A DNA stretch of 64,000 nt from Nocardioides renjunii (lineage in GTDB: Bacteria; Actinomycetota; Actinomycetes; Propionibacteriales; Nocardioidaceae): assembly GCF_034661175.1 (NCBI RefSeq), contig NZ_CP141058.1:3472001-3536000 (forward strand). The letters run 5' to 3'. The notes under the pieces are model-generated. The model was not told the DNA's origin. It saw only the letters and a program-made list of their open reading frames with translations, and searched no databases. The position numbers and the translations under genes were made by a program. Shown piece after piece: positions 26,931 to 35,022 of the stretch (position 1 is its first letter; the number at the start of each line of letters is the position of its first letter).

Positions 26931-26936
26931 AGCCTA
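26931..26936 (-). promoter_or_regulatory. -10 box for the uORF/CysQ-like gene
   Basis: TAGGCT on the minus strand, overlapping the TAG stop of the LuxR gene and 7 nt before ATG 26923. Confidence 0.45.
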
Positions 26937-27755
26937 GCGACGCGCGCGGGGTGCTCCCGTGTCGGCCGGGGCGGCACCGCTCGGGCGCCCGGGCGCTCCG
27001 TGCGAGGTCCCCTCGCCCGGGGCCTCCCGCGGACGCGGCAGCAGGTCGCCGGCGCCCACCTCGTAGACCCGGCGCAGCATGGCCACGGCCTCCAGCTGCG
27101 TCTTCGCGCCGAGCTTGGCGCGCAGGGCCTTCACGTGGCTGCGCACGGTGCCGACCGTGACGCCCATGATGCCGGCGACCTCCCGGGCACGGTGCCCCGC
27201 GGCGAGCAGCTCGAGGACGCGCAGCTGCTGCGGCGACAGGGTGCGCATGAGCGAGATGAGCTCCTGGCGCCTGTCAAGGGCCTTGGCCCAGGCGGCACGG
27301 ACCGCGGTGCGTCTTTCAGGTTCCATCAAGGGATCACCGGCAGTGAGCCGCTCGACCACCTCGACCAGCTGGCTCACCGACGTGGTCCGGGTGACGATGT
27401 CGACCGCCGCACCTTCGAGCAGACCGCCCCACCACACGGCTGCGGGCGCTGCGGCCACGACGGCCACGCGCACGTCGCCGACGGCCACGAGCGCGCTGAT
27501 CATTTCGACGGCGGTGAGGCTGTCGGGCTCGTCGAAGATCGCCACCACGTGGCGGGTGCCGCCACCGTCGGCCGCCGCCCTGGCCTCCTCCACGACGCTC
27601 TCCCACGCGTGGACCTCCACGGGGACGTCCGCGGAAGCGAGCGCAGCGGAGACGGCCTGCGCCACGAGCAGGTGGGGCGAGACGACCCAGGCGGTCACGA
27701 CGTCGTCCGGCGTCCGCGCCGCCCGCGCGGGTCCGTCGGGTGCTGATCCACCCAT
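26934..27755 (-). CDS. LuxR-family regulator with atypical receiver domain
   Basis: 273-residue transcription factor. The C-terminal half holds a NarL/LuxR-type helix-turn-helix (LSPQQLRVLELLAAGHRAREVAGIMGVTVGTVRSHVKALRAKL). The N-terminal domain has the length and strand pattern of a receiver (AWVVSPHLLVAQAVSAALAS, HVVAIFDEPDS), but the acidic pair after the first strand is Ser-Pro and the conserved Lys is replaced (VTRTTS). An Asp at residue 75 remains. Control without normal phosphorylation is therefore likely. ATG 27755 has GGGAGG 5 nt upstream; an ATG 4 codons earlier is possible. It diverges from the kinase operon and is a candidate regulator of the EPS locus. Confidence 0.85.
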   Translation of the reverse strand: MGGSAPDGPARAARTPDDVVTAWVVSPHLLVAQAVSAALASADVPVEVHAWESVVEEARAAADGGGTRHVVAIFDEPDSLTAVEMISALVAVGDVRVAVVAAAPAAVWWGGLLEGAAVDIVTRTTSVSQLVEVVERLTAGDPLMEPERRTAVRAAWAKALDRRQELISLMRTLSPQQLRVLELLAAGHRAREVAGIMGVTVGTVRSHVKALRAKLGAKTQLEAVAMLRRVYEVGAGDLLPRPREAPGEGTSHGAPGRPSGAAPADTGAPRARR

Positions 27756-27832
27756 CGCACCTCCCATGCGCCGAGCCTGTGACGAACCCTGACGGGTCCC
27801 GGCCCCTCCCCCGCCCGACGCCGCCGAACGTG

Positions 27833-27846
27833 CACCGAATTGGGGA
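27833..27846 (+). promoter_or_regulatory. candidate EPS-locus operator box (site 1)
   Basis: CACCGAATTGGGGA. It matches the minus strand of the site at 40841-40856 (CACCAATTGGGGGTAT) closely and lies about 50 bp upstream of the LuxR -10 candidate at 27785-27790. Confidence 0.4.
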
Positions 27847-28005
27847 GGCGCCGGACCCGGCGCAGCCCGCCACCGGGCCCGGTCAGTGCCCACTTGTCCT
27901 GATCTTGCCCCTTGCTGGCGCCCTGCTGAAGGGCTTCTGCACGGCTTCTGCAGAGCTGCTTGACCAAGTCTTCGGGATGCCTGCGAGAGGCGGACCAGAC
28001 CGGCT

Positions 28006-28034
28006 TTGACCCAATTTCGGTAGGGGGCAACACT
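28006..28034 (+). promoter_or_regulatory. sigma-70-type promoter of the kinase operon
   Basis: TTGACC, a 17-bp spacer and AACACT. The spacer contains CCCAATTTCGGTAGGGGG, a relative of the operator box found across the EPS locus, so a factor bound there could repress this promoter. Confidence 0.5.
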
Positions 28035-28187
28035 CCGGGAAGTCGCCACGCGGCGTGGGTCCGAACGGGGGTCCACGACGGGGGCGGGGACACATCGTGG
28101 CCGGCGCGCATGGGGCGCAGCCGACCACCGCACTCGGGGACGCATCACGCACATCTGCTCGGCCAAGGGGGAGGGGTTCCAGGAGTC

Positions 28188-29699
28188 ATGCTCGAACGTC
28201 AGTGGGGGAACATCAGACAGCGGGCGGGGACGGTGACCACGGGGGTGGTCACGTTCCTGGCTCTGGTCTGGGTCGGATCGGGCAGCGCTCACATGTGGCA
28301 GCTGTCCCCGGCCGTGACGGCGATGCCGTCGCTGGGCGACGGGGTGGTCAGCGGCGTCTTCGTCGCCGGGGCCGCCTGCGCCGCCATGGTGACGTGGCGT
28401 CGCCACGCCGGTCCGGTGACCGGCTGGATCGTGGGGACCGGCGCGCTCGTCGCAGCGCAGGCACTGGTCGTCACGCTGCTCGCGCTGCAGAGCGCACCGC
28501 CGCGCGGACCGGTGAGCCTGACGCTCCTGGTCGCCGCCGCCGTCGTCGGCCTGGCGACCGTCGTCGGACCGCTGCTCGGCCTGCACCGCAAGGGCCACGT
28601 GCTCGACGAGGGGTTCACCATCGGCCTCGGCATGGGCCTGGTGGCCTCGGGACACCTGCTGCTGCAGTTCCCGATCGCCCGGCCCCCGTCGGCCCTCATG
28701 GAGATGCTGATCGGCGTGCTCGTCGCGACGCACGTCGCCGTCGTGGTGCTGGTGCTGCGCCAGGGCGCGCTCTCGCCGGCCATGTCGGCCCTCCTCGTCA
28801 CGACGGCCCTCGTGGTCGTCGCCGGCCAGCTCGTCCACGCCTTCGCCGGGGCCCACGCCGGGCTCGACGCGGCCGTGACCATCGCCCGCGCCGCGACGGG
28901 CGCCGTCTGGCTCACCCTCGCGTGGGTCAGCCTCCGCCGCGGCCTGGAGCGCGACCGCCGCCGCATCAACGACTTCGAGCACGTCCTGGTCAGTGCCACC
29001 CGCGACCACAAGGAGCGGCTCCACGAGCTGCGGAGCACCGTCGCCGGCCTCGTGACGGGCTCGGAGCTGATGGACCGCTCCGACGTCCCGGCCGAGGTGC
29101 GCGAGCGCCTCTGGTGCTCGCTGCGCCGCGAGCTCGACCGGATGGAGCGACTGCTCTCCGGGCAGGACGACGCCGCCACCGACATCGACCTCGACGAGGC
29201 GCTCGGCATGATCCTGGACCTCCAGCGGCTCAAGGGCCGGCGCGTGGAGTTCCGCAGCAACGGCGACGTCGTCCGAGCCCGCTTCGACGCGCTCGCCGAG
29301 GTGGTCAACGTGCTCATGGACAACGCCGTCAAGCACGGCGGCGCCGACACCAGCCTCGTCGAGGTGGTGCGGCGCGACGAGGAGAACGTCGACATCCGGG
29401 TCACCGACTACGGCCGCGGCATCCCGCAGGACCAGCGCGCCTCCATCTTCGAGTGGGGACGGCGCGGCAGCCAGTCCGCCGGTGAGGGCATCGGCCTCCA
29501 CGTGGCGCAGCGGCTGATGACCGAGGACGGCGGGTCGCTGCGGCTCGCCGAGCCGCAGGCCGTGGGCTCGTCCTTCGTGATCACGCTCCCCCGGGCCCGC
29601 CGCTCGCCCGAGGACGGTCCGTCGACGACCGGCTCGACGACCCACGCGGTGGCCGCCCTGACGATGGAGGACGGCCGTGCCTGGCGCCGCTCGGGCTGA
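28188..29699 (+). CDS. membrane sensor histidine kinase
   Basis: 503-residue kinase. Eight hydrophobic segments occupy residues 14-240 with short loops and no large extracellular sensor domain, so it probably senses something in or at the membrane. A coiled segment then leads to RDHKERLHELRSTVAGL, whose His is the likely phosphorylation site. The ATPase domain follows with N box LMDNAVKHGG, G1 TDYGRGI and G2 GEGIGLHVAQRLM. The C-terminus overlaps the response regulator start by 23 bp, so the two form a two-component pair. ATG 28188 has AGGAG immediately upstream. Confidence 0.88.
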   Translation: MLERQWGNIRQRAGTVTTGVVTFLALVWVGSGSAHMWQLSPAVTAMPSLGDGVVSGVFVAGAACAAMVTWRRHAGPVTGWIVGTGALVAAQALVVTLLALQSAPPRGPVSLTLLVAAAVVGLATVVGPLLGLHRKGHVLDEGFTIGLGMGLVASGHLLLQFPIARPPSALMEMLIGVLVATHVAVVVLVLRQGALSPAMSALLVTTALVVVAGQLVHAFAGAHAGLDAAVTIARAATGAVWLTLAWVSLRRGLERDRRRINDFEHVLVSATRDHKERLHELRSTVAGLVTGSELMDRSDVPAEVRERLWCSLRRELDRMERLLSGQDDAATDIDLDEALGMILDLQRLKGRRVEFRSNGDVVRARFDALAEVVNVLMDNAVKHGGADTSLVEVVRRDEENVDIRVTDYGRGIPQDQRASIFEWGRRGSQSAGEGIGLHVAQRLMTEDGGSLRLAEPQAVGSSFVITLPRARRSPEDGPSTTGSTTHAVAALTMEDGRAWRRSG

Positions 29700-30360
29700 C
29701 CACCGGGTCCTGATCGTCGACGACCACGTCCTCTTCGCGGAGTCCCTGGAGCTCGCGCTCTCGCTCGAGGGCTACGACGTGCGTCGGCTGGAGCTGCCTG
29801 CCGAGGGCGGTTCGATGGCGACCCTGCGATCCCTCGCCCTGCGGGCCAACCCCCGCACCGTGCTGCTCGACCTCGACCTGGGACGCTTCGGCGACGGCGT
29901 CAACCTCATCGCGCCGCTGGCCCGGGCCAACATCAACGTCGTCGTGCTCACCGCCTCCGAGGACGAGGGACGCTGGGGTGCCTGCATGCGGATGGGGGCG
30001 CGCAAGGTGCTGCCGAAGACCGGGGCGCTGCAGCAGGCGCTCGGCACCGTGCGCCGGCTGCACCAGGGACTGCCCGTGGTGACCCGCGAGGAGCTCGAGG
30101 AGCTGCTCGGTGCGTGGGCCCGCGACCGCCAGGCCAACGACGACATCCGCCGCCGCCTCGACCTCCTCACGCCGCGCGAGCGGCAGGTGCTCGGCTCGCT
30201 CATCGAGGGACGCACCGTGCGCACGATCGCGCAGGACAGCGTCGTCTCCGAGGCGACGGTCCGCACGCAGGTCAAGTCGATCCTCGCCAAGCTGGAGATC
30301 TCCTCCCAGCTGGCAGCGGTCGGGATGGCCAACCAGGTCGGCTGGAAGCACGGCGCATGA
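29677..30360 (+). CDS. NarL/LuxR-family response regulator
   Basis: 227-residue regulator with an intact receiver: acidic pair D15-D16 (IVDDHVLF), phospho-acceptor D64 (VLLDLDLGRF), T91 and K113. The output domain is LuxR-type (LTPRERQVLGSLIEGRTVRTIAQDSVVSEATVRTQVKSI). It is the cognate partner of the preceding kinase (23-bp overlap, GGAGG inside the kinase gene before GTG 29677). Its stop overlaps the start of the asparagine-synthase-like gene by ATGA, so the signalling pair and that enzyme are made together. It is a second candidate for binding the GGGG boxes in the EPS locus. Confidence 0.92.
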   Translation: MPGAARADHRVLIVDDHVLFAESLELALSLEGYDVRRLELPAEGGSMATLRSLALRANPRTVLLDLDLGRFGDGVNLIAPLARANINVVVLTASEDEGRWGACMRMGARKVLPKTGALQQALGTVRRLHQGLPVVTREELEELLGAWARDRQANDDIRRRLDLLTPRERQVLGSLIEGRTVRTIAQDSVVSEATVRTQVKSILAKLEISSQLAAVGMANQVGWKHGA

Positions 30361-32174
30361 GCGGCATCGCCGGGGTCCGCGCGTTCGCGGCGGGCGCGTC
30401 CGCGGGCGACGCGCTGCGCGAGATGTCCGAGCTGCTGCGCCACCGCGGCCCGGACGGGGCGGCCACGTGGGTCGGCCCCGACATCGGCCTGGCACACACC
30501 CGTCTCGCCGTCGTCGACGTCGAGCACTCCCGTGAGCCGATGCACTCGGTCGACGGCCGGTGGGTGCTCGTCCACGACGGGGAGATCCTCAACCACGACA
30601 GCCTGCGGGCCCACCTCGACTACCCGTTCCGCACGCGCACCGACGCCGAGGTGGTGCTGGCCGGACTCTCGCTCGAGGGGATCAGCTTCGTCGAGCGCCT
30701 GCAGGGCCAGTTCGCGATCGTGGCCCACGACCTGCGCACCGACACCACGCACCTGGTGCGCGACCGGCTCGGCATCTCGCCGCTCTACTACCGCCACGTC
30801 CCGGGCGGCATCGCCTTCGGCTCCGAGATCAAGGCGCTGCTGGCGCTCGGCCCGGCGCCCCGCGTCGACCACCGCAGCCTCGACGCCTACCTCGGCACCC
30901 GGGTCGTGCCGGCGCCCGACACCCTGTTCGACGGCGTCAAGAAGGTACGCCCCGCGCACCGGGTGTCGATCCAGCCCGGCGGGCACCTCGAGGAGACCCA
31001 GTTCTGGGCCCTGCCCGAGGCCGACCCGGAGGGCACGTGGAGCACCGGCGACGCGATCGAGGCGGTGAGCGACGGCGTCCGTGAGGCGGTCCGCTCGGCG
31101 CTGGTCGCGGACGTGCCCGTGGGGTCGTACCTCTCCGGCGGGCTCGACAGCAGCCTCGTCGTCGCCCAGGTGCAGCAGCTGCGCGGCGACGACGCGGTCC
31201 ACACCTTCTCCGCCGGCTTCGGCGACGACCTCGACGAGCTGTCCACGGCCCGGCGGGTGAGCACGGTCCTCGGCACCCGGCACCACGAGGTGCAGCTGGG
31301 GGCCACCGACTTCGAGGACCTGTGGTCGACCCTCACCTGGCACCGCGACGCACCGATCTCGGACCCGGCCGACGTCACCGCCTTCGGCCTGGCCCGCGCC
31401 GCGCGCGAGCACGTGAGCGTGGTGCTGTCCGGCGACGGCGGCGACGAGGTCTTCGGCGGTCACCCGCAGCACCGGCTCGCCCGCCTCGCCGAGCGCAGCT
31501 CGGTCCTGCCGGCCCGGGTGCGCTCGGGCCTGGCGGGCCAGGTGGAGCGCCGGCTCGGTGCACCGTTCTCCGCAGGCGAGCGCGAGCGCCTGATCGGCAG
31601 CGGCCCGCCGCCCGAGCGCCGGGCGACGCCCGCGCTCGGCGTCGACCCGGTCGACCGGATGCTGCGCCACGACCTGCGGCACTGGCTGCCCGACCACCTG
31701 CTCGAGCGCGCGGACCGCATGTCGATGGCGGCGTCCGTCGAGGTGCGACCGGCGCTCCTCGACCACCGCCTCGTCGAGCTCGCCTTCCGGCTGCCGACCT
31801 CGGTGAAGGTGCGCGCCGGCACCAGCCGGTGGGTGCTGCGCGAGGTCGCCCGGCCGTTCCTGCCCGACGAGCTGATCGACCGCAAGGTGGCGCCGCGCCG
31901 GGTCCCGCTGGACGCCTGGCTGCGCAGCGGGCTGCGGGACACCGCGCGCGAGCGCCTCACCGGAGCCGACTCCTGGGTCGCGCAGACGTTCGACCGGGCG
32001 ACGGTGCGCGACCTCGTCGACCGCCACGAGCGGGGCGCCGGCGAGGAGGCCCGGCTCTGGACGCTGCTGTGCCTCGAGATGTGGCACGAGCGGTTCTTCG
32101 GCGTCCCGCCGACCATGCCTCGTCCTCGCGCGGCCGCGCTCCCGAGCCCGCCCGTGGCCCCCGGCCGGGGCTGA
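30357..32174 (+). CDS. asparagine-synthetase-like amidotransferase with degenerate glutaminase site
   Basis: 605-residue AsnB-type protein. The N-terminal class II amidotransferase fold is present (RHRGPDGA, HTRLAVVDVEHSREPM, RTDAEVVLAGL), but it starts Met-Ser-Gly-Ile-Ala-Gly: Ser replaces the catalytic Cys2. The oxyanion motif NGEIYNH is changed to DGEILNH at residues 74-80. The synthase half keeps the ATP loop YLSGGLDSS near residue 260, SGDGGDEVFGG and DRMSMAASVEVRPALLDH. It may therefore use free ammonia or another amine to amidate a carboxylated sugar or other substrate of the EPS pathway; this is inference. It overlaps the response regulator by 4 bp. Confidence 0.88.
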   Translation: MSGIAGVRAFAAGASAGDALREMSELLRHRGPDGAATWVGPDIGLAHTRLAVVDVEHSREPMHSVDGRWVLVHDGEILNHDSLRAHLDYPFRTRTDAEVVLAGLSLEGISFVERLQGQFAIVAHDLRTDTTHLVRDRLGISPLYYRHVPGGIAFGSEIKALLALGPAPRVDHRSLDAYLGTRVVPAPDTLFDGVKKVRPAHRVSIQPGGHLEETQFWALPEADPEGTWSTGDAIEAVSDGVREAVRSALVADVPVGSYLSGGLDSSLVVAQVQQLRGDDAVHTFSAGFGDDLDELSTARRVSTVLGTRHHEVQLGATDFEDLWSTLTWHRDAPISDPADVTAFGLARAAREHVSVVLSGDGGDEVFGGHPQHRLARLAERSSVLPARVRSGLAGQVERRLGAPFSAGERERLIGSGPPPERRATPALGVDPVDRMLRHDLRHWLPDHLLERADRMSMAASVEVRPALLDHRLVELAFRLPTSVKVRAGTSRWVLREVARPFLPDELIDRKVAPRRVPLDAWLRSGLRDTARERLTGADSWVAQTFDRATVRDLVDRHERGAGEEARLWTLLCLEMWHERFFGVPPTMPRPRAAALPSPPVAPGRG

Positions 32175-32268
32175 GTCCCGGCACCACGCCGGGCACGCCC
32201 CCCGCCGGACGGGCGGTCGGCACGGTGGGGGCCGTGCCGCGCCCGCCCAGCGGCGGGTGGGTGGTGCC

Positions 32269-32303
32269 GCGGCGGTCGGAGTAGGGGGGACCCCGACCGC
32301 CGC
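32269..32303 (+). terminator. intrinsic terminator of the kinase operon
   Basis: 11-bp perfect stem GCGGCGGTCGG/CCGACCGCCGC around a 13-nt loop, 95 bp after the AsnB-like stop; a second 8-bp hairpin lies at 32218-32239. Confidence 0.6.
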
Positions 32304-32501
32304 TCCTGATTCGCCTCGTCTGCGGTGTCGAGGGGTGGGGGTCCCTCGCCACCCTGTGAGGTCACGAGGACCAGAGCGGGACAGGACGAGCGCGGCGAAT
32401 CAGTGGTGGTGCACCTCTCCGAGCGTAGGTCCCGCACGGCATGCCGCCCATCCCACGGACTGGGTAACTCCCCGCCCGTCGAAGTGGCCCGAAAACCCAG
32501 T

Positions 32502-32511
32502 CCCTGCAGGG
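32502..32511. promoter_or_regulatory. palindrome upstream of the initiating transferase
   Basis: CCCTGCAGGG, centred 46-47 bp before the TAGGCT -10 box, the same distance as the GGGG boxes elsewhere in the locus, but with a different core. Confidence 0.3.
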
Positions 32512-32552
32512 CTTTCGCTGATTTGCGGCATGCCCCGACGCTGCAGCCTTCC

Positions 32553-32558
32553 TAGGCT
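32553..32558 (+). promoter_or_regulatory. -10 box of the initiating transferase gene
   Basis: TAGGCT, 59 nt before ATG 32618; gives a leader with a GGGGAG ribosome site. Confidence 0.4.
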
Positions 32559-32617
32559 CGCACCACAGTCAGCGACGGAGTGCCATCGGGGGGCACCTCG
32601 CAAGGGGATGGGGAGCG

Positions 32618-34183
32618 ATGACGCAGATCTCTGTGGGCATGAGCAGGGCGGACGCCGCCGTGCTGACCGCACCGGTGCCACGGCCGCGCGAGGTCGTCCA
32701 GGAGCCGGAGGCGATGGTCACCGACCTCGCCGAGGGCGGGACGATCACTGACGGCGGGGACCTCGGTCTGCTCCGCGAGCTGACCGTGGTGCGCGAGGCG
32801 CCCGGCACGGAGGCGCCTCCCGCCGAGGCTCCGGCCACCGTCGTCCCCGCCGCCACGCCCTGGTCGCGACGCCTCGCCGGCCGGCCGATGGCCGGCGTGG
32901 ACGCCGCCGTCTCGCTCGCGGTCGCCTTCGGGGCAGCGGCGCTCGGCACGGTGTCCCTCGCGGCCGCCGTCGCCACGGCGCTGGCCTGGCCCCTCGTCCT
33001 GCTGGTCGTGGGCCGCTACCGCCGCCCCACGCTGGGCGAGGGCCGCCTGGCGCGTCCCGCGCTCGTGCTCGGCACGGGTGCGAAGGTCGCCGTGCTGGCG
33101 CTCGCCCTCTCGCCGTGGCTGGTGACCGTCGACGTCGTCGGCCTCGCCGGGCTCGTCGCGGTGCTCAGCGTCGCGAGCTCCGTGCCGTCGCTCGTCGCCG
33201 GGCGGCACCGTCCCCGGGTGGTGCTGGCCGGCCGGCCCCGCGACGTGCGCGAGGCCATGCTCGAGGTCCAGGCCACCGGCACCCACGAGGTGGTCGCCGC
33301 GTGCCTGACCCGCACCACCACGACACTGGGCGACCTGCCGACGTTCCTCGGCTTCGAAGAAGCCGCAGACGCGGCGCACCGCCACCAGGCGGACGCGCTC
33401 GTCGTCCTGCCCGGCGCCCGGCTCTCGTCGACCGAGATGCGCCGCCTGCACTGGTCGCTGGCCGGCACGGGCACCGAGCTCTTCGTCGGCACCGGCCTGC
33501 TCGACGTCGCGCCGCAGCGCACCCGCGTCGTCTCCACCGGAGGCATCGACGTGCTGCACGTCGCCCCCGCCGTGCTCGGCGGGCCTCGACGGGTGCTCAA
33601 GGACGTGGCCGAGCGGGCCGTCGCCCTCGTCGCCTTCGTCGCGGCGCTGCCGGTCCTCGCCGTGCTCTGCCTCGCGATCCGGCTGGAGTCCCCGGGCGCC
33701 GCGATCTTCCGCCAGCAGCGGATCGGCCGCGACGGCGTACCGTTCACGATGCTGAAGCTGCGCTCGATGGGGGTCGACGCGGAGGCCGAGCGCAGCGGGC
33801 TGGCCCTGGTCAACGAGAAGGACGCCGTCCTGTTCAAGATCCAGCTGGACCCGCGCATCACCCCGCTGGGACGGCGCCTGCGGCGCTACTCCCTCGACGA
33901 GCTGCCCCAGCTGTGGAACGTCGTCCGCGGCGACATGGCGCTCGTCGGCCCGCGCCCGGCGCTGCCGAGCGAGGTCGCCAAGTACGACGTCGACCCGCGG
34001 CGGAGGCTCGCCGTGAAGCCCGGCCTGACCGGCCTCTGGCAGGTCTCGGGCCGTTCGGACCTGACCTGGGCGGAGTCGGTGCGCCTCGACGTGAAGTACG
34101 TCGACAACTGGTCGCTGCGCCTCGACCTCTCGATCCTGGCCCGCACGGTCGGCGCCGTGCTGGGCCACCGCGGGGCCTACTGA
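32618..34183 (+). CDS. polyprenyl-phosphate glycosyl-1-phosphate transferase (EPS initiation)
   Basis: 521-residue membrane enzyme of the WcaJ/PglC superfamily that moves a sugar-1-phosphate from a nucleotide sugar to undecaprenyl phosphate, the first committed step of EPS assembly. After a 75-residue soluble start come several membrane segments (residues 90-200) and a CoA-binding-like domain. The catalytic C-terminus follows with FRQQRIGRDGVPFTMLKLRSM, the catalytic Asp-Glu motif in SLDELPQLWNVVRGDMALVGPRP, and KPGLTGLWQVSGRSDLTW. Ribosome site GGGGAG precedes ATG 32618. Confidence 0.93.
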   Translation: MTQISVGMSRADAAVLTAPVPRPREVVQEPEAMVTDLAEGGTITDGGDLGLLRELTVVREAPGTEAPPAEAPATVVPAATPWSRRLAGRPMAGVDAAVSLAVAFGAAALGTVSLAAAVATALAWPLVLLVVGRYRRPTLGEGRLARPALVLGTGAKVAVLALALSPWLVTVDVVGLAGLVAVLSVASSVPSLVAGRHRPRVVLAGRPRDVREAMLEVQATGTHEVVAACLTRTTTTLGDLPTFLGFEEAADAAHRHQADALVVLPGARLSSTEMRRLHWSLAGTGTELFVGTGLLDVAPQRTRVVSTGGIDVLHVAPAVLGGPRRVLKDVAERAVALVAFVAALPVLAVLCLAIRLESPGAAIFRQQRIGRDGVPFTMLKLRSMGVDAEAERSGLALVNEKDAVLFKIQLDPRITPLGRRLRRYSLDELPQLWNVVRGDMALVGPRPALPSEVAKYDVDPRRRLAVKPGLTGLWQVSGRSDLTWAESVRLDVKYVDNWSLRLDLSILARTVGAVLGHRGAY

Positions 34184-34239
34184 CCGCACGACCCGGACGA
34201 TCCGGACGACACGCACACGGCCGTGGGGGCGGCCACACC

Positions 34240-35022
34240 ATGGAGATGAGCACGTTGCAGGTGGGGACACGAGCACTGGCGGGCCTGGCGACGGTCCTGC
34301 TCCTGGCCGGGTGCGGGGGCGAGGGGCAGGCACCGGACGAGGCGACTGGCTCGTCGCCCGTCTCGTCGTCCGGATCACCGTCGGCCCCGCCGACGAGCCA
34401 GGCACCCGGCGACGGGCACGAGGACGGACCGGACGGCTTGTCGAGCCCCGACCCGGACGCGACCGCCGAGGCCCCCACCGGATCGGCGTCGGTGTCCCCC
34501 GACCCGTCCGCGGAGGCCGGCGAGGAGGCCGGCTCCGACGAGGAGTCGCAGGACGCGACGTCACAGGAGGACGGCTCGGCAGGTCTCGAGATGCCCGAGG
34601 AGTCCCAGCCCGAGGTCACCAGCCTGTCCGAGCTGCTCGAGGAGGTGGGCTCCGCGCCGCTCGTGGCCGAGCCGCTCCCCGCCGCAGCCAGCGCCACGGG
34701 CCGCCTGGTGACACGGTTCCCGGCCGTCCTGCGCCCGACGCGGGCCGCTCGCGTGGAGAGCAGCAGCATCTCCCCCTCCGGTGACCGGCTCCAGGTCTCG
34801 CTCGTGGCCTCGACCTCGTTGGACCCCGCGGAGGTCCTGATGTCCTACCGCACGCGCCTGGCGCGCCGCGGGCTGACGGAGCTGGCTGCACCGGCCGCGG
34901 CGGCGGGCTCGCAGGCGGTCGCCTTCCGGCGTGGGCGCAGCACCGTCACGGTCACCGCCACCCCCGAGGGCTCCCGCACGTCCTACTCGGTCCACGCGTC
35001 GCTGCGCGCCGGGGGTGCGTGA
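34240..35022 (+). CDS. lipoprotein with acidic Ser/Pro-rich stalk
   Basis: 260-residue exported lipoprotein (signal MEMSTLQVGTRALAGLATVL, lipobox LAGC near residue 25). Residues 30-120 are a Ser/Pro/Asp/Glu-rich disordered stalk. A compact C-terminal domain has strands SSISPSGDRLQVSLVASTSLD and a helix containing VLMSYRTRLARRGL. I do not recognise the family. It follows the initiating transferase by 56 bp and overlaps the MFS gene by 4 bp, so an accessory role in EPS export or surface retention is possible but unproven. Confidence 0.75.
   Translation: MEMSTLQVGTRALAGLATVLLLAGCGGEGQAPDEATGSSPVSSSGSPSAPPTSQAPGDGHEDGPDGLSSPDPDATAEAPTGSASVSPDPSAEAGEEAGSDEESQDATSQEDGSAGLEMPEESQPEVTSLSELLEEVGSAPLVAEPLPAAASATGRLVTRFPAVLRPTRAARVESSSISPSGDRLQVSLVASTSLDPAEVLMSYRTRLARRGLTELAAPAAAAGSQAVAFRRGRSTVTVTATPEGSRTSYSVHASLRAGGA

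Larger units (their letters stand above)
27756..28187. other. 432-bp divergent regulatory region
   Basis: No gene is seen. It holds a candidate GGGG box at 27833-27846 about 50 bp from a poor AGGGTT -10 box for the LuxR gene, two 10-bp direct repeats GGCTTCTGCA at 27932-27941 and 27943-27952 (11-bp period), and a good sigma-70 promoter TTGACC-17 bp-AACACT at 28006-28034 for the kinase operon. The kinase leader is long (about 150 nt). Confidence 0.5.
32175..32617. other. 443-bp intergenic region
   Basis: No gene is seen. Two hairpins (32218-32239, 8-bp stem; 32269-32303, 11-bp stem) can end the upstream operon. Further right are two GGCATGCC palindromes (32438-32445 and 32527-32534), a perfect CCCTGCAGGG palindrome at 32502-32511, and a TAGGCT -10 box at 32553-32558 for the sugar-phosphate transferase gene. 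Confidence 0.5.

Noticed and set aside
30357..30365. Frameshift or wrong start hiding the catalytic Cys of the AsnB-like protein
   Set aside because: The ATGA overlap with the response regulator fixes the start, and the sequence directly after it aligns with the family (Gly-Ile-Ala-Gly), so the Ser is real as far as this sequence shows.
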